Assembly (NCBI RefSeq): GCF_020171845.1
Contig: NZ_JAIVAM010000009.1
Coordinates: 248,001-312,000 of the forward strand
Length of the DNA stretch: 64,000 nucleotides
Source of the DNA: Cytobacillus kochii
GTDB lineage: Bacteria; Bacillota; Bacilli; Bacillales; Cytobacillaceae
Direction of reading: 5' to 3'
A model generated the notes under the pieces. It did no database searches, had not been told where the DNA came from, and saw only the letters and a program-made list of their open reading frames with translations. The position numbers were made by a program, and so were the translations under genes. This document shows, one piece after another, positions 49,052 to 57,596 of this stretch (positions within the stretch are counted from its first letter, which is position 1; every line of letters begins with the position of its first letter).

Positions 49052-49540
49052 TCACTTTCCGACAACAAAAAAGGTAGAGGAAGCAGTTGCAACCTTCTTA
49101 CCGTCGTCTCTTTCAACGACAGCAGAGAGGACCATCATGCGACTTCCTTTATGAGTGATTGTTGCATGACAAGTAAGGTTGTTGCCTTTAATTGCGGCTA
49201 AATAATGAAGGTTTAATTGTGTAGTCACTGCCACCTTATCTAACGGAGTTGCTTCATTGCTTAAAGTACCCATTGCGGTATCAATGAGTGTAGCAATCAT
49301 ACCTCCGTGAACAATACCAAGCGGATTATAAAGTAGAGGTGTAATAGGGATGGAAATTGTAACAGCATCATCTTCTAACTGTTCTTCTACATTCATAAAT
49401 GCTTCAATATATGAACGATTAGCCCCATTTTGCTGTCTTTCTAAACTATCCACAATCCTATTAATTAACGCTAAATCTTTGTCATTGGTCTCAGCAACAA
49501 TTTGTGAAAACTTCTGAAGTAAGAGATCTTTCTTTGTCAT
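49052..49540 (-). CDS. PaaI-type hotdog thioesterase
   Basis: A 162-residue acyl-CoA thioesterase of the hotdog fold. The block NPLGIVHGGMIATLIDTAMG (about 83-102) holds the HGG motif and catalytic acid of the PaaI group; the rest (TQLNLHYLAAIKG, VERDDGKKVATASSTF) fits. Substrate unknown. ATG 49540 on the minus strand with AAGGAG about 11 bases upstream. Confidence 0.85.
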   Translation of the reverse strand: MTKKDLLLQKFSQIVAETNDKDLALINRIVDSLERQQNGANRSYIEAFMNVEEQLEDDAVTISIPITPLLYNPLGIVHGGMIATLIDTAMGTLSNEATPLDKVAVTTQLNLHYLAAIKGNNLTCHATITHKGSRMMVLSAVVERDDGKKVATASSTFFVVGK

Positions 49541-49743
49541 AATTTGTGAAACTCCTTGTTATATCATTAACTTTAAGCATTATCATTTTCATTTCCTCAT
49601 TCCAATAAAATGAAGTTTTGTATATATGCTTATCTTTATCGTAACAGAAACCTAAGCAATAGAAATATAGAAATTTATCACTTTTATGGTGATGCACTCA
49701 TACAATAAAGTAGGCATTTGTAACGAAAACGAGGTGAATAATA

Positions 49744-50148
49744 GTGGCACAGAAACAATTGCACCCAACTGTGGAACGGTTTAAGTCTTATGTGAAAAAG
49801 AATCCATCAGTACTAAAAGAGGTGAGGTCCGGTAAAAAGTCGATGCAGCAATTGTATGAAGAATGGTACCTATTGGAAGATGATGAGCAAGATGAGCGTG
49901 ATCAGAAGACTGATTCTTCCGAACCCACTACTGAAAACAAACAAGATTGGATCAATCAAGTGATGGGAACTGTAAAAAACATGGACGTTAATCAAGTACA
50001 AGGTTATATTACAAATATGAGCCAAGCTCTCGGAGCGATCCAAGGGGTGTTATCACAATTTCAAGGAGGAGCTACATCCTCTAAAAGCTCTACTAAATCA
50101 AATTCAATTGCTCAAAAGCCAAATCCATTTGCATTTAAAAAAGATTAA
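49744..50148 (+). CDS. ylbD: YlbD-like spore coat protein
   Basis: A 134-residue protein: N-terminal part HPTVERFKSYVKKNPSVLKEVRSG, an acidic Asp/Glu patch, a helix with WINQVMGTVKNMDVNQVQGYITNMSQ and a Ser/Lys-rich tail. This is the YlbD family, listed as a putative coat protein. GTG 49744 with GAGGTGA at 49731-49737. It is 15 bases before ylbE, and the two form an operon. Confidence 0.85.
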   Translation: MAQKQLHPTVERFKSYVKKNPSVLKEVRSGKKSMQQLYEEWYLLEDDEQDERDQKTDSSEPTTENKQDWINQVMGTVKNMDVNQVQGYITNMSQALGAIQGVLSQFQGGATSSKSSTKSNSIAQKPNPFAFKKD

Positions 50149-50163
50149 AGAAGGTGAAAATCT

Positions 50164-50403
50164 TTGCGTAAAGATATAAGAGAGTATATTCAACAAAATG
50201 AAGAATTAAAAAAGTTCGTTAGAGAACAGCCACAGTGGTATCGAACGTTATCGCGAAACCCAACAGAAATACAGAAATTAGAGGTAGCGTCTTTACATTA
50301 TCATAAAAAAACAATTCCTCATCATGTAGAAAAGTTTTCTAATGGGGTTCAGATGGCATCTATGATGATGAGTATGTTTCAAGCAATGAACAGTCAATCA
50401 TAA
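50164..50403 (+). CDS. ylbE: YlbE-like protein
   Basis: A 79-residue protein beginning MRKDIREYIQQNEELKKFVREQPQWYR, the YlbE family core. The C-terminus is Met-rich (MASMMMSMFQAMN). TTG 50164 with AAGGTGA upstream. Function unknown; paired with ylbD. Confidence 0.85.
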   Translation: MRKDIREYIQQNEELKKFVREQPQWYRTLSRNPTEIQKLEVASLHYHKKTIPHHVEKFSNGVQMASMMMSMFQAMNSQS

Positions 50404-50406
50404 ATG

Positions 50407-50438
50407 GTCTTCTTCGCTTAGGAAGAAGGCTATTTTTT
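50407..50438 (+). terminator. Terminator of ylbDE
   Basis: GTCTTCTTC / GAAGAAGGC with a short loop and T6. Confidence 0.8.
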
Positions 50439-50493
50439 ATGAGTAATTATTTTTGTAAAAGCAAATAATACATAATAAAAAGGGTTGATGAGC

Positions 50494-50925
50494 TTGCAAA
50501 AAATATATCAATACTTCTCGCTTTGTATTTTATTCATCTTATTAGTAGCTTGCACCAAAGATATTCCAGAGCCAGAAACAAATAGCATACTAGCTCCTGT
50601 TAAGGGGCTTGAAATTAGAGAATCTATTCCGGTAACAACTGCCATGGCAAAAGGGCCACAAGATTTTTTCGTCAAGCATGTAGTGGAAGGTAACGATGTA
50701 TTTATTGAATGTATTGTTGATGGGATAACATTTAGAGAAGATCGACAAGGGGTGAAGGGAAAGTTTATTGTTTATGTTGATGGGGAGAAAACAGAAGAAA
50801 TCAACCGCGCAGCTTTCAAAATAAAAGGGTTGTCACAAGGGAAGCATCATATCAAACTAGAAGTAGTGAGTAGTGATCCCGCGCTTTACTTTTTGACAAA
50901 GGAATTTATCATACAAGTGGAATAA
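50494..50925 (+). CDS. Lipoprotein with an Ig-like C-terminal domain, unrecognised
   Basis: A 143-residue lipoprotein: signal with lipobox LVAC, lipidated C20, short Pro/Glu linker, then a beta-rich domain (about 35-143, with strands FFVKHVVEG, VFIECIVDG and KHHIKLEVVSSDP) that looks like a small Ig or FixG-like fold. TTG 50494 is favoured, because AAAAGGG at 50478-50484 leaves 9 bases; TTG 50485 and ATG 50488 are closer in. No B. subtilis counterpart known to me at this place. Confidence 0.7.
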   Translation: MQKIYQYFSLCILFILLVACTKDIPEPETNSILAPVKGLEIRESIPVTTAMAKGPQDFFVKHVVEGNDVFIECIVDGITFREDRQGVKGKFIVYVDGEKTEEINRAAFKIKGLSQGKHHIKLEVVSSDPALYFLTKEFIIQVE

Positions 50926-50990
50926 TTGTTCTCAGTACTTTAGATTTTAGGTATTCCATGATATGATGAAAAGTGGAGGTGAGCTTCCAG

Positions 50991-51431
50991 ATGCTTGCTA
51001 CTTTAGAAAGATTAGAGATATTGGACGTAGCCGATGAGATTGTCACGATGATTGTCAAGTCTGAGGAAGCTACTCAATACAAGCAATGCCTCAAGGAGAT
51101 GCAATCAAATCCTGAAACTCAGGAAAAGATTCGTCAATTTGTTGAAATGAAAGATCTTTATGAGGATGTACAACGATTTGGTAAGTATCATCCTGATTAT
51201 AAAAGAGTTACGATGTCTATACGTCAGTTAAAGAGAGAAATGGATATGGATCCGTATGTTGCAGCGTATAGACAATCGGAAACAGAGTTACAGAGTTTGC
51301 TTGACGAAATTAGCGTCATTATAAGTCACTCTGTGTCTCAACATATTAAAGTCCCAACAGGTAACCCATTTTTTGATAATGCTTGTTCGGGTGGTTGTGG
51401 ATCAGGCGGAGCATGTAGCTGTTCTGCTTAA
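50991..51431 (+). CDS. ricF: RicF (YlbF), Fe-S subunit of the Y-complex
   Basis: A 146-residue helical protein. With RicA (YmcA) and RicT (YaaT) it forms a complex that binds Fe-S clusters and directs RNase Y processing of operon mRNAs; it affects competence, sporulation and biofilm. The conserved part includes YEDVQRFGKYHPDYK and HIKVPTGNPFFDNA, and the C-terminal cysteines CSGGCGSGGACSC are the cluster ligands. ATG 50991 with GGAGGTG at 50975-50981. Confidence 0.93.
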   Translation: MLATLERLEILDVADEIVTMIVKSEEATQYKQCLKEMQSNPETQEKIRQFVEMKDLYEDVQRFGKYHPDYKRVTMSIRQLKREMDMDPYVAAYRQSETELQSLLDEISVIISHSVSQHIKVPTGNPFFDNACSGGCGSGGACSCSA

Positions 51432-51462
51432 CAGTGCGGTCATGACCGCACTGTTTTTTTAA
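51430..51462 (+). terminator. Terminator of ricF
   Basis: Perfect palindrome: AACAGTGCGGTCA (51430-51442) pairs with TGACCGCACTGTT (51443-51455), then T6. It begins at the stop codon. Confidence 0.92.
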
Positions 51463-51553
51463 AAGATAGAGAATGAAAAAATCAATCACATTGTAAAAAT
51501 AATGAAATATATGCTAGACTAATAACAATCATTTGAACAAAAGGGGAAGTATT

Positions 51554-51829
51554 ATGCTTGGAGAGAGGCAAGGTTTAATTGTTTGGCTTTATTCATTAAA
51601 GCAAGCGAAAATGTTACGTCGCTTTGGGAACGTTCATTTTGTATCGAAACGGTTAAAGTACGTAGTTGTTTATTGTAACTTGGAGGATATCGACGCCTTA
51701 ACTGAAAAGATTAGTTCATATTCGTTTGTTAAAAAAGTTGAACCTTCATACAAACCTTTTTTAAAAACTGAATTTGAAAACGCAAAACCAGATAAAGCAA
51801 AAGAGTATGATTATAAGATGGGCATTTAA
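51554..51829 (+). CDS. ylbG: UPF0298 protein YlbG
   Basis: A 91-residue protein beginning [19 protein letters not shown], with [21 protein letters not shown] and [11 protein letters not shown], the UPF0298/YlbG signature. Predicted ferredoxin-like alpha/beta fold. ATG 51554 with AAGGGGAAG upstream. Function unknown; position matches B. subtilis. Confidence 0.9.
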   Translation: MLGERQGLIVWLYSLKQAKMLRRFGNVHFVSKRLKYVVVYCNLEDIDALTEKISSYSFVKKVEPSYKPFLKTEFENAKPDKAKEYDYKMGI

Positions 51830-51830
51830 C

Positions 51831-51886
51831 AACTTAAACAAACCTAGGCACATATAGTAAATATAGTGCCTAGGTTTGTTTAAGTT
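51831..51886. terminator. Long 21-bp perfect inverted repeat between converging genes
   Basis: Arms at 51831-51851 and 51866-51886 are perfect complements (core AAACCTAGGCAC / GTGCCTAGGTTT) with a 14-base AT loop. It probably ends transcription from both sides; the right arm overlaps the last codons of the minus-strand gene. Confidence 0.75.
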
Positions 51887-52269
51887 AGTGCAGGTAAATA
51901 GTGATTTAACCTGAAAATAGCGATTAAATGTTGAAAATATAAGTCTTTCTCAGAGAAAAGTGTCGAAGGTTTCACATTGAATTGGATGAGTTCTTTATTT
52001 AACTCTTTCGCTGTATCCGCAAATAATTGAAAGCGTTTATTAGGTCTGATTGTATGATTTGGCACGCCTTCTCTGCATATATATATAGGTTGGAATTTAC
52101 CTTCAGCAGGTGGGTTTAATATCACGATCAGTGAACTCATGGCCTTGTCATTTATGGTTGTATGTAAAACCATCATATGTTTAAGGCGGTCATCATTCCT
52201 TTTCGCTATCTCAATCAATTCATAAATGTCAGAAAACCCTTCTCCGAGTTCAATAAATCTTTGAATCAT
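51880..52269 (-). CDS. Conserved Bacillaceae protein, unrecognised
   Basis: A 129-residue soluble protein beginning MIQRFIELGEGFSDIYELIEIAKRN, with LHTTINDKAMSSLIVILNP and REGVPNHTIRPNKRF. It recurs in Bacilli near ylbG, in my recollection, and is sometimes labelled a methylthioribose kinase, but I see no kinase motif. ATG 52269 on the minus strand has AAGGAG 7 bases upstream. Its end overlaps the long inverted repeat. Confidence 0.72.
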   Translation of the reverse strand: MIQRFIELGEGFSDIYELIEIAKRNDDRLKHMMVLHTTINDKAMSSLIVILNPPAEGKFQPIYICREGVPNHTIRPNKRFQLFADTAKELNKELIQFNVKPSTLFSEKDLYFQHLIAIFRLNHYLPALT

Positions 52270-52400
52270 ATTTGTTCTCCTTTTATGTTTAATCAACACT
52301 TTCCTACTTTATCATTTTTTTTTATTGATTAGAAGGATATTCGGTGTTTATATATAATTAGGTACAATTATTTCTTGAATGAGTAGTAAGGGAGCACAAG

Positions 52401-53783
52401 ATGAAAAAGGTAATTTCTATTCTTTTTGTTATCATTATTCTCTGTATATTTTTTAATCAATGGGATCAATTCATAGCAGATGAGCAAACTGTCAATGCAC
52501 AAGAAAGTGCACAATCAAAAGTTACCATTCATTCAGATGAAAAATCTGTCCAAGTCTTTCAAACAATTTCTAGTTTATCTGACAAATCCATTTACGAAAT
52601 AATCGTACCGGAGAAAGCTTCAAATTGGACATGTACATATAATGATAAAGATGAGTGTAAAAGAGTTTGGCGAGCTGAAAACATTATAGAGACTAAAGGT
52701 AGTCAGTTACATATTACCTATAGTTTGCCTCTGAATAAAAAGACTAACACTTTGATTCGTGATTGGTTATTTCAATTAAAAGGTGTCACTATAGATCATG
52801 TGGAATTAAAAATCATTGAATCTCACCATCGAAATGGAAAGTGGCTGGCTGGTATTCCATTATCTGGGTTCGTAAAAGAGGATCTAATAGATTATTACTT
52901 CTTTTCTGGTAAGACCAACAATCCGGCACTGCTTTGGTATAATGAAGACATAAACACCGAGCGAAACGAAACGTATTATTCGTACTATGGTGATCACTAT
53001 CCTGAGATCAAAGAACTGATACAAAAACATGAAGAAAAGGTAAAAGAAGCAAACTTTTTAAGTATCATTACAACTAATCAGTTAAAAAGTGGTCTATTTG
53101 GAGGCATTCTCATACTACCAATTGGGGAGTTATTAGAAAGAGAATTAGTAGACGCTCTCTATTTCCATTCTATTGAAAGTGAAGAAATAGAATGGTTCTT
53201 GGATTTGTTAACCTCATTTATTATTGATGAAAATCCTCGGTTTGATCTAAGTATGTATGCTTTTAATGAACTAAAAGAAAAGCTAACTTCAAGTGAGTTG
53301 GAGCAGCTTGTTGCCAGTATTTCCGACTTGGATGAAAGTTTCGTACCAGAAGATATGGATGAGATACTTTATCAAATAACGGGAAAACAAACGAACTTCT
53401 TTGCTGAATTAGTAAGGAATAAACAACCGGTTTCTTTAGAATTATATACAATGAAAGATTATCATTGGAATAATAAAAAATTAACTGTGAAAATAATTGA
53501 AATTGATGGAATAGAGTGGGTACCTCTACAAAAGACAATGTCATTCCTCGAGTTTGAAACAGAGCGTTTATCTGAAACGGAATGGGCAATCTTTAATGAC
53601 AAAGATGTTTATCGTTTATATTCAGACCAGTCGATTTTTATAAGAAACGAAGAGGTGTTTGGCTTGCTAGAACATCCACTGAAACAGATGAATGGAGAGT
53701 ATTATTTAGAAAAAAAATGGCTCCAGTCTATCTTTCAGATAAACTTGAGAGAAGAGGGTAATAAAGTTTATTTTGACATGTAA
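52401..53783 (+). CDS. Exported stalk-domain protein
   Basis: A 460-residue exported protein: N-terminal hydrophobic helix (about 4-20) as signal or anchor, a beta-rich part (about 40-130), a helical middle, and a C-terminal region (about 365-460; WVPLQKTMSFLEFE, YYLEKKWLQSIFQINLREEGNKVYF) that looks like the copper-amine-oxidase-N-like stalk repeat found in Bacillus surface proteins. No catalytic motif seen. ATG 52401 with AAGGGAG upstream. Role unknown; no close B. subtilis neighbour gene to compare. Confidence 0.7.
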   Translation: MKKVISILFVIIILCIFFNQWDQFIADEQTVNAQESAQSKVTIHSDEKSVQVFQTISSLSDKSIYEIIVPEKASNWTCTYNDKDECKRVWRAENIIETKGSQLHITYSLPLNKKTNTLIRDWLFQLKGVTIDHVELKIIESHHRNGKWLAGIPLSGFVKEDLIDYYFFSGKTNNPALLWYNEDINTERNETYYSYYGDHYPEIKELIQKHEEKVKEANFLSIITTNQLKSGLFGGILILPIGELLERELVDALYFHSIESEEIEWFLDLLTSFIIDENPRFDLSMYAFNELKEKLTSSELEQLVASISDLDESFVPEDMDEILYQITGKQTNFFAELVRNKQPVSLELYTMKDYHWNNKKLTVKIIEIDGIEWVPLQKTMSFLEFETERLSETEWAIFNDKDVYRLYSDQSIFIRNEEVFGLLEHPLKQMNGEYYLEKKWLQSIFQINLREEGNKVYFDM

Positions 53784-53846
53784 AAGGAAAGCATGTGTGG
53801 AATTTATAGAATCATTCCTATTTGAATGAGTTCACCGTCGATAAAA

Positions 53847-53879
53847 ATAAAAAATCCCTGTAGCAAAAAACCTACAGGG
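53847..53879 (-). terminator. Minus-strand terminator of the rsmD-upstream RNA
   Basis: 8-bp stem CCCTGTAG (53856-53863) / CTACAGGG (53872-53879). Read on the minus strand it is followed by ATTTTTTATTTTTAT; on the plus strand by TCCTTCC. No annotated minus-strand gene ends here. Confidence 0.8.
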
Positions 53880-54000
53880 TCCTTCCAACCATCTAATAGG
53901 CAGAAGGTAAAGGGAGAGGAGAAACCGGAGGAAGAACTTATGGGGAAACGTAAGTCTTCTCCGCGGTTGGCAACAACATCGTTTAGATGCTGTTAATTTC
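53847..54000 (-). ncRNA. Structured RNA upstream of rsmD, probably a minus-strand sRNA
   Basis: Stems: AACAGCATC / GATGTTGTT (53994-53972), a long bulged stem enclosing 53927-53962, an outer CCAACC / GGTTGG (53965-53970 with 53885-53890), and a terminator CCCTGTAG / CTACAGGG (53856-53879) whose T run lies only on the minus strand. The first stem has a G-U pair on the minus strand but an A-C mismatch on the plus strand. A motif upstream of ylbH (rsmD) was described in comparative surveys as the ylbH leader; identity with it is from memory. Confidence 0.55.
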
Positions 54001-54141
54001 ATTATCTCCATATAAGACATTGTTATACATTTTTATTCGGCATCTCTTGAAATACTTAGGAGAATATGAGTTTGTTTCCTATAAAAAGTATGGTAGGATG
54101 ATGAAGAAAAATTGAATTTAGAATAAGTGGTGAGTAGTAGT

Positions 54142-54705
54142 ATGCGGGTAGTATCTGGTCAATATAAAGGACTGCAACTTAAAGCCGTTCCTGGCAAATC
54201 AACAAGACCAACAACTGATAAAGTAAAAGAAGCAATCTTTAATATGATAGGACCCTATTTTGATGGTGGCATTGCCCTTGATTTGTTCGCTGGAAGTGGT
54301 GGCCTTGGGATTGAGTCATTAAGTAGAGGTGTAGAAAAAGCGATTTTCGTTGATCGTGATAGCAAGGCAATACATACAGTACATGAAAATTTACGAATTT
54401 GTAAAATCGAAAAAGGCGTTGAAGTTTATAGAAATGACGCAGAAAGAGCTTTAAAAGCCATTATGAAAAGGGAGTTGCAATTTGATTATATCTTCCTTGA
54501 TCCACCTTACAAAAAGCAGCAACTCGTTAAATTGTTAGAAATCATTAGTCAACAGAAGTTACTAAAGCAAAGTGGCATTATAATGTGTGAACATAGCTCG
54601 GATATACAATTACCCACATTATGCGGGGACTTAGAACAAGTAAAGTATGAAAGCTATGGTATCATTGCTGTTTCCATTTATCGTTATATTGTACCTAATG
54701 AATAA
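54142..54705 (+). CDS. rsmD: 16S rRNA (guanine966-N2)-methyltransferase RsmD (YlbH)
   Basis: SAM-dependent methyltransferase acting on 16S rRNA in the 30S subunit. 187 residues: the start MRVVSGQYKGLQLKAVPG and the TRPTTDKVKEAIFN block, the SAM motif LDLFAGSGGLGIESLSRG (about 50-67) and the catalytic LDPPYKK (D120-Y123). ATG 54142 with GTGGTGA upstream. It is 23 bases before coaD, as in B. subtilis (ylbH-ylbI). Confidence 0.93.
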   Translation: MRVVSGQYKGLQLKAVPGKSTRPTTDKVKEAIFNMIGPYFDGGIALDLFAGSGGLGIESLSRGVEKAIFVDRDSKAIHTVHENLRICKIEKGVEVYRNDAERALKAIMKRELQFDYIFLDPPYKKQQLVKLLEIISQQKLLKQSGIIMCEHSSDIQLPTLCGDLEQVKYESYGIIAVSIYRYIVPNE

Positions 54706-54710
54706 ATTAG

Positions 54711-55211
<501 letters not shown>

Positions 55212-55215
55212 AATA

Positions 55216-55252
55216 AAGAGGCAGATCAACTCTGAGAGTGTCTGCCTTTTTT
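55216..55252. terminator. Terminator of rsmD-coaD
   Basis: AGGCAGA / TCTGCCT stem with inner CTCT/AGAG pairing and T7; it may also stop minus-strand transcripts of ylbJ. Confidence 0.8.
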
Positions 55253-55282
55253 TATACGATCTTTTAGTTTTAAGGTTGTGTA

Positions 55283-56497
55283 CTAATGGGAAAGAAAATG
55301 CCTACGGTAGTAGATGAAAATATATAAAATAAGAGAAAATAAAGTAATGAGAGGTCCAAGTGTTATCATGTAATCATATATGGTAAATGCTTCGCTTTGA
55401 AAAACGGGTATAGCGTTAGATGGTTGCTCAAATGACACGCGGTCGTAGAGTAAATGCCAAAAAAGATAGGCGTAAAAAGCTGCAATAAATGAATGAATAA
55501 TTCGAGCGATGAAAAATGGCTTAAAACGAATATCGGATTGAGCGATAATGCTTGCGACTTGTGATTGAACACTAAATCCACAGAAGGCCAAGATAGCACT
55601 TGCAATCATTACTTGTTGTAACAACGGAACATGATCGACTTGAGCAGTCATCTGATTTCCTTGAGTCAGTTCAAAAATGCCAGAAAATAAAGCTTTACTA
55701 AAATCAGGGGAGATTTGGAAAATAGATAATAAAAAACCGAGCCCATGAGCGAAAAAGTCTGTAATGCCGATGTGGAATAATAATTTATTTATGACCGAAA
55801 ATAAAATAATAAAGCCACCGATCATTAATAAAGTATGGATAGAAGATATTACAGCATCACCAACAAGTTTTCCTAATGGACGCTGTTCTTGTAATCTTGT
55901 TTCGTGTAAGACATTAAATGCTTCCTTAAATGAAAATTTCCGCGCGGGGGGCGTCGCTATCTTAGTGTTCTTCTTTTCTTCCTTTCGTCCGTAAAAACGC
56001 ATGATAAAACCTACAGTTAAATTACCAAGATAATGGGCTAAAGCAAGGATAATCCCTAATTTTGTATTATGAAAGAAACCAACAGACACCGCGCCAAAAA
56101 TAAACAAGGGATTGGAACAGTTAGAGAAGGAAACAAGTCGCTCTGCTTCCAGACGTGATATTTGTTTCTCTTGTCTTAATCTTACAGTGAACTTTGCTCC
56201 AGCCGGATAACCAGATGCCATTCCCATGGCTAATACAAAGCCGCCAACACCTGGTACTCTGAATAGTGGTCGCATGAGAGGTTCTAATAGTACACCAATA
56301 AATTTTACTACACCAAAACCGATTAAAACCTCGGCTATAATAAAAAATGGTAATAGGGAAGGAAAAACAATCTCCCACCACATTTCGAGGCCCCTTCTCG
56401 ATGCATCAACGGATTCTTGTGGATATAATATAAGTGAAACGGCGATTAATGATGCCGAAAGTGCAAGCATGACTGTTTTTAACTTTGAACGTGACAC
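55283..56497 (-). CDS. ylbJ: Sporulation membrane protein YlbJ (SpoVV)
   Basis: A 404-residue polytopic membrane protein with about 10 helices, of the nucleoside-recognition (Gate) domain family. Blocks: VFPSLLPFFIIAEVLIGFGVVKF, GMASGYPAGAKFTVRLRQEKQIS and AFCGFSVQSQVASIIAQSDIRF. In Bacillus, YlbJ/SpoVV is made in the mother cell and moves dipicolinic acid through the outer forespore membrane. Loss gives heat-sensitive spores. ATG 56497 with GGGAGG on the minus strand. The clearest spore-forming marker in the window. Confidence 0.92.
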   Translation of the reverse strand: MSRSKLKTVMLALSASLIAVSLILYPQESVDASRRGLEMWWEIVFPSLLPFFIIAEVLIGFGVVKFIGVLLEPLMRPLFRVPGVGGFVLAMGMASGYPAGAKFTVRLRQEKQISRLEAERLVSFSNCSNPLFIFGAVSVGFFHNTKLGIILALAHYLGNLTVGFIMRFYGRKEEKKNTKIATPPARKFSFKEAFNVLHETRLQEQRPLGKLVGDAVISSIHTLLMIGGFIILFSVINKLLFHIGITDFFAHGLGFLLSIFQISPDFSKALFSGIFELTQGNQMTAQVDHVPLLQQVMIASAILAFCGFSVQSQVASIIAQSDIRFKPFFIARIIHSFIAAFYAYLFWHLLYDRVSFEQPSNAIPVFQSEAFTIYDYMITLGPLITLFSLILYIFIYYRRHFLSH

Positions 56498-56793
56498 GAA
56501 CGAGCCTCCCTTATGTAATACGGCTGGAACACAATGTAAGCATGTCCTTCTTCTATTGAATATACGACGACAGATGAAAAATTAGACCATTGATTTCAAA
56601 ATGACATTTACTTACTATTGGTGAATCTTCCTTTTAAATAGATTCGAACTAATACCCATTAAAAAAAAGTATGGAAAATGAAATCACTCGTCTGTTAACT
56701 AAAGCAACTATTTATACATAAGATAATAAATAGCATTTTGTTGTTTGATATCAATACATTAAAGAAGAAAGACAATCATTTTATGAAAGGGAT
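56498..56793. other. 300-base divergent intergenic region
   Basis: Between ylbJ and ylbK. AT-rich, without a gene. A sporulation (sigma-E) promoter for ylbJ is expected but I could not place it reliably. Confidence 0.4.
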
Positions 56794-56807
56794 TGGAGGG
56801 AAAGATT

Positions 56808-57596
56808 TTGGTTCGACCAAAAATAGGTCTTGCTCTCGGATCTGGTGGTGCGCGTGGGTTTGCACATCTTGGTGTAATAAAAGCGCTTGTGGATAAAGAT
56901 ATACCAATTGACATGATTGCAGGGAGCAGCATGGGGGCAATGGTAGGCTGCTTTTACGCTACAGGCATAGATATTGAAACATTATATAAATTTTCCACTG
57001 TTTTTAAAAGAAAGTATTATTTGGATTTTACGGTCCCTAGAATGGGGTTTGTCGCTGGTAATCGAGTGAAGGAATTCATCCGTGTATTCACACAAGACAA
57101 GAAAATAGAAGATTTAAATATTCCTGTTTCTGTTGTCGCAACTGACATCCAGAAGGGAGAAAAGGTTATTTTTCAAGACGGGCCAATAGCAGAAGCTGTT
57201 AGAGCAAGTATATCTATTCCTGGTATTTTCGTACCTGAAAAGGTTGAAGGACGGTTACTAGTCGATGGAGGGGTTATTGACCGTGTGCCTGTTTCAGTTG
57301 TAAAAGATATGGGAGCAGATATTATTATTGCTGTTGATGTCTCAAGAGTAAATGTTCAGACAGAGATACACTCCATTTATGATGTAATCATGCAAAGCCT
57401 AGATATTTTACAAATGGAGAATGTGATTAACCGTGAAATAGCATCCAATGTGATGATTCGACCAAGTGTAGGGATGTATAGTTCAAAAGCTTTTACAAAT
57501 ATAAATGAAATAATTAAGATAGGAGAAGAGGAAGCGCTCAAATATATCGACAAAATAAAAGAAATCATCGAAAATTGGAAGGAGCCAAATGAATGA
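56808..57596 (+). CDS. ylbK: Patatin-like phospholipase family protein YlbK (RssA-like)
   Basis: A 262-residue patatin-fold serine hydrolase. It has the oxyanion motif GSGGARG at about 10-16, the nucleophile S41 in GSSMG and the dyad Asp 153 in DGG. Substrate unknown; family members hydrolyse phospholipids or lysophospholipids. TTG 56808 is favoured, since GGAGGG at 56795-56800 leaves 7 bases; TTG 56793 overlaps that site. The stop overlaps ylbL by 4 bases (ATGA). Confidence 0.9.
   Translation: MVRPKIGLALGSGGARGFAHLGVIKALVDKDIPIDMIAGSSMGAMVGCFYATGIDIETLYKFSTVFKRKYYLDFTVPRMGFVAGNRVKEFIRVFTQDKKIEDLNIPVSVVATDIQKGEKVIFQDGPIAEAVRASISIPGIFVPEKVEGRLLVDGGVIDRVPVSVVKDMGADIIIAVDVSRVNVQTEIHSIYDVIMQSLDILQMENVINREIASNVMIRPSVGMYSSKAFTNINEIIKIGEEEALKYIDKIKEIIENWKEPNE

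Noticed and set aside
53832-54020. Minus-strand open frame of 62 codons upstream of rsmD
   Set aside because: It runs through the terminator hairpin and the RNA stems, has no known family and an Arg/Phe/Cys-rich odd composition. The structured RNA explains the sequence better.
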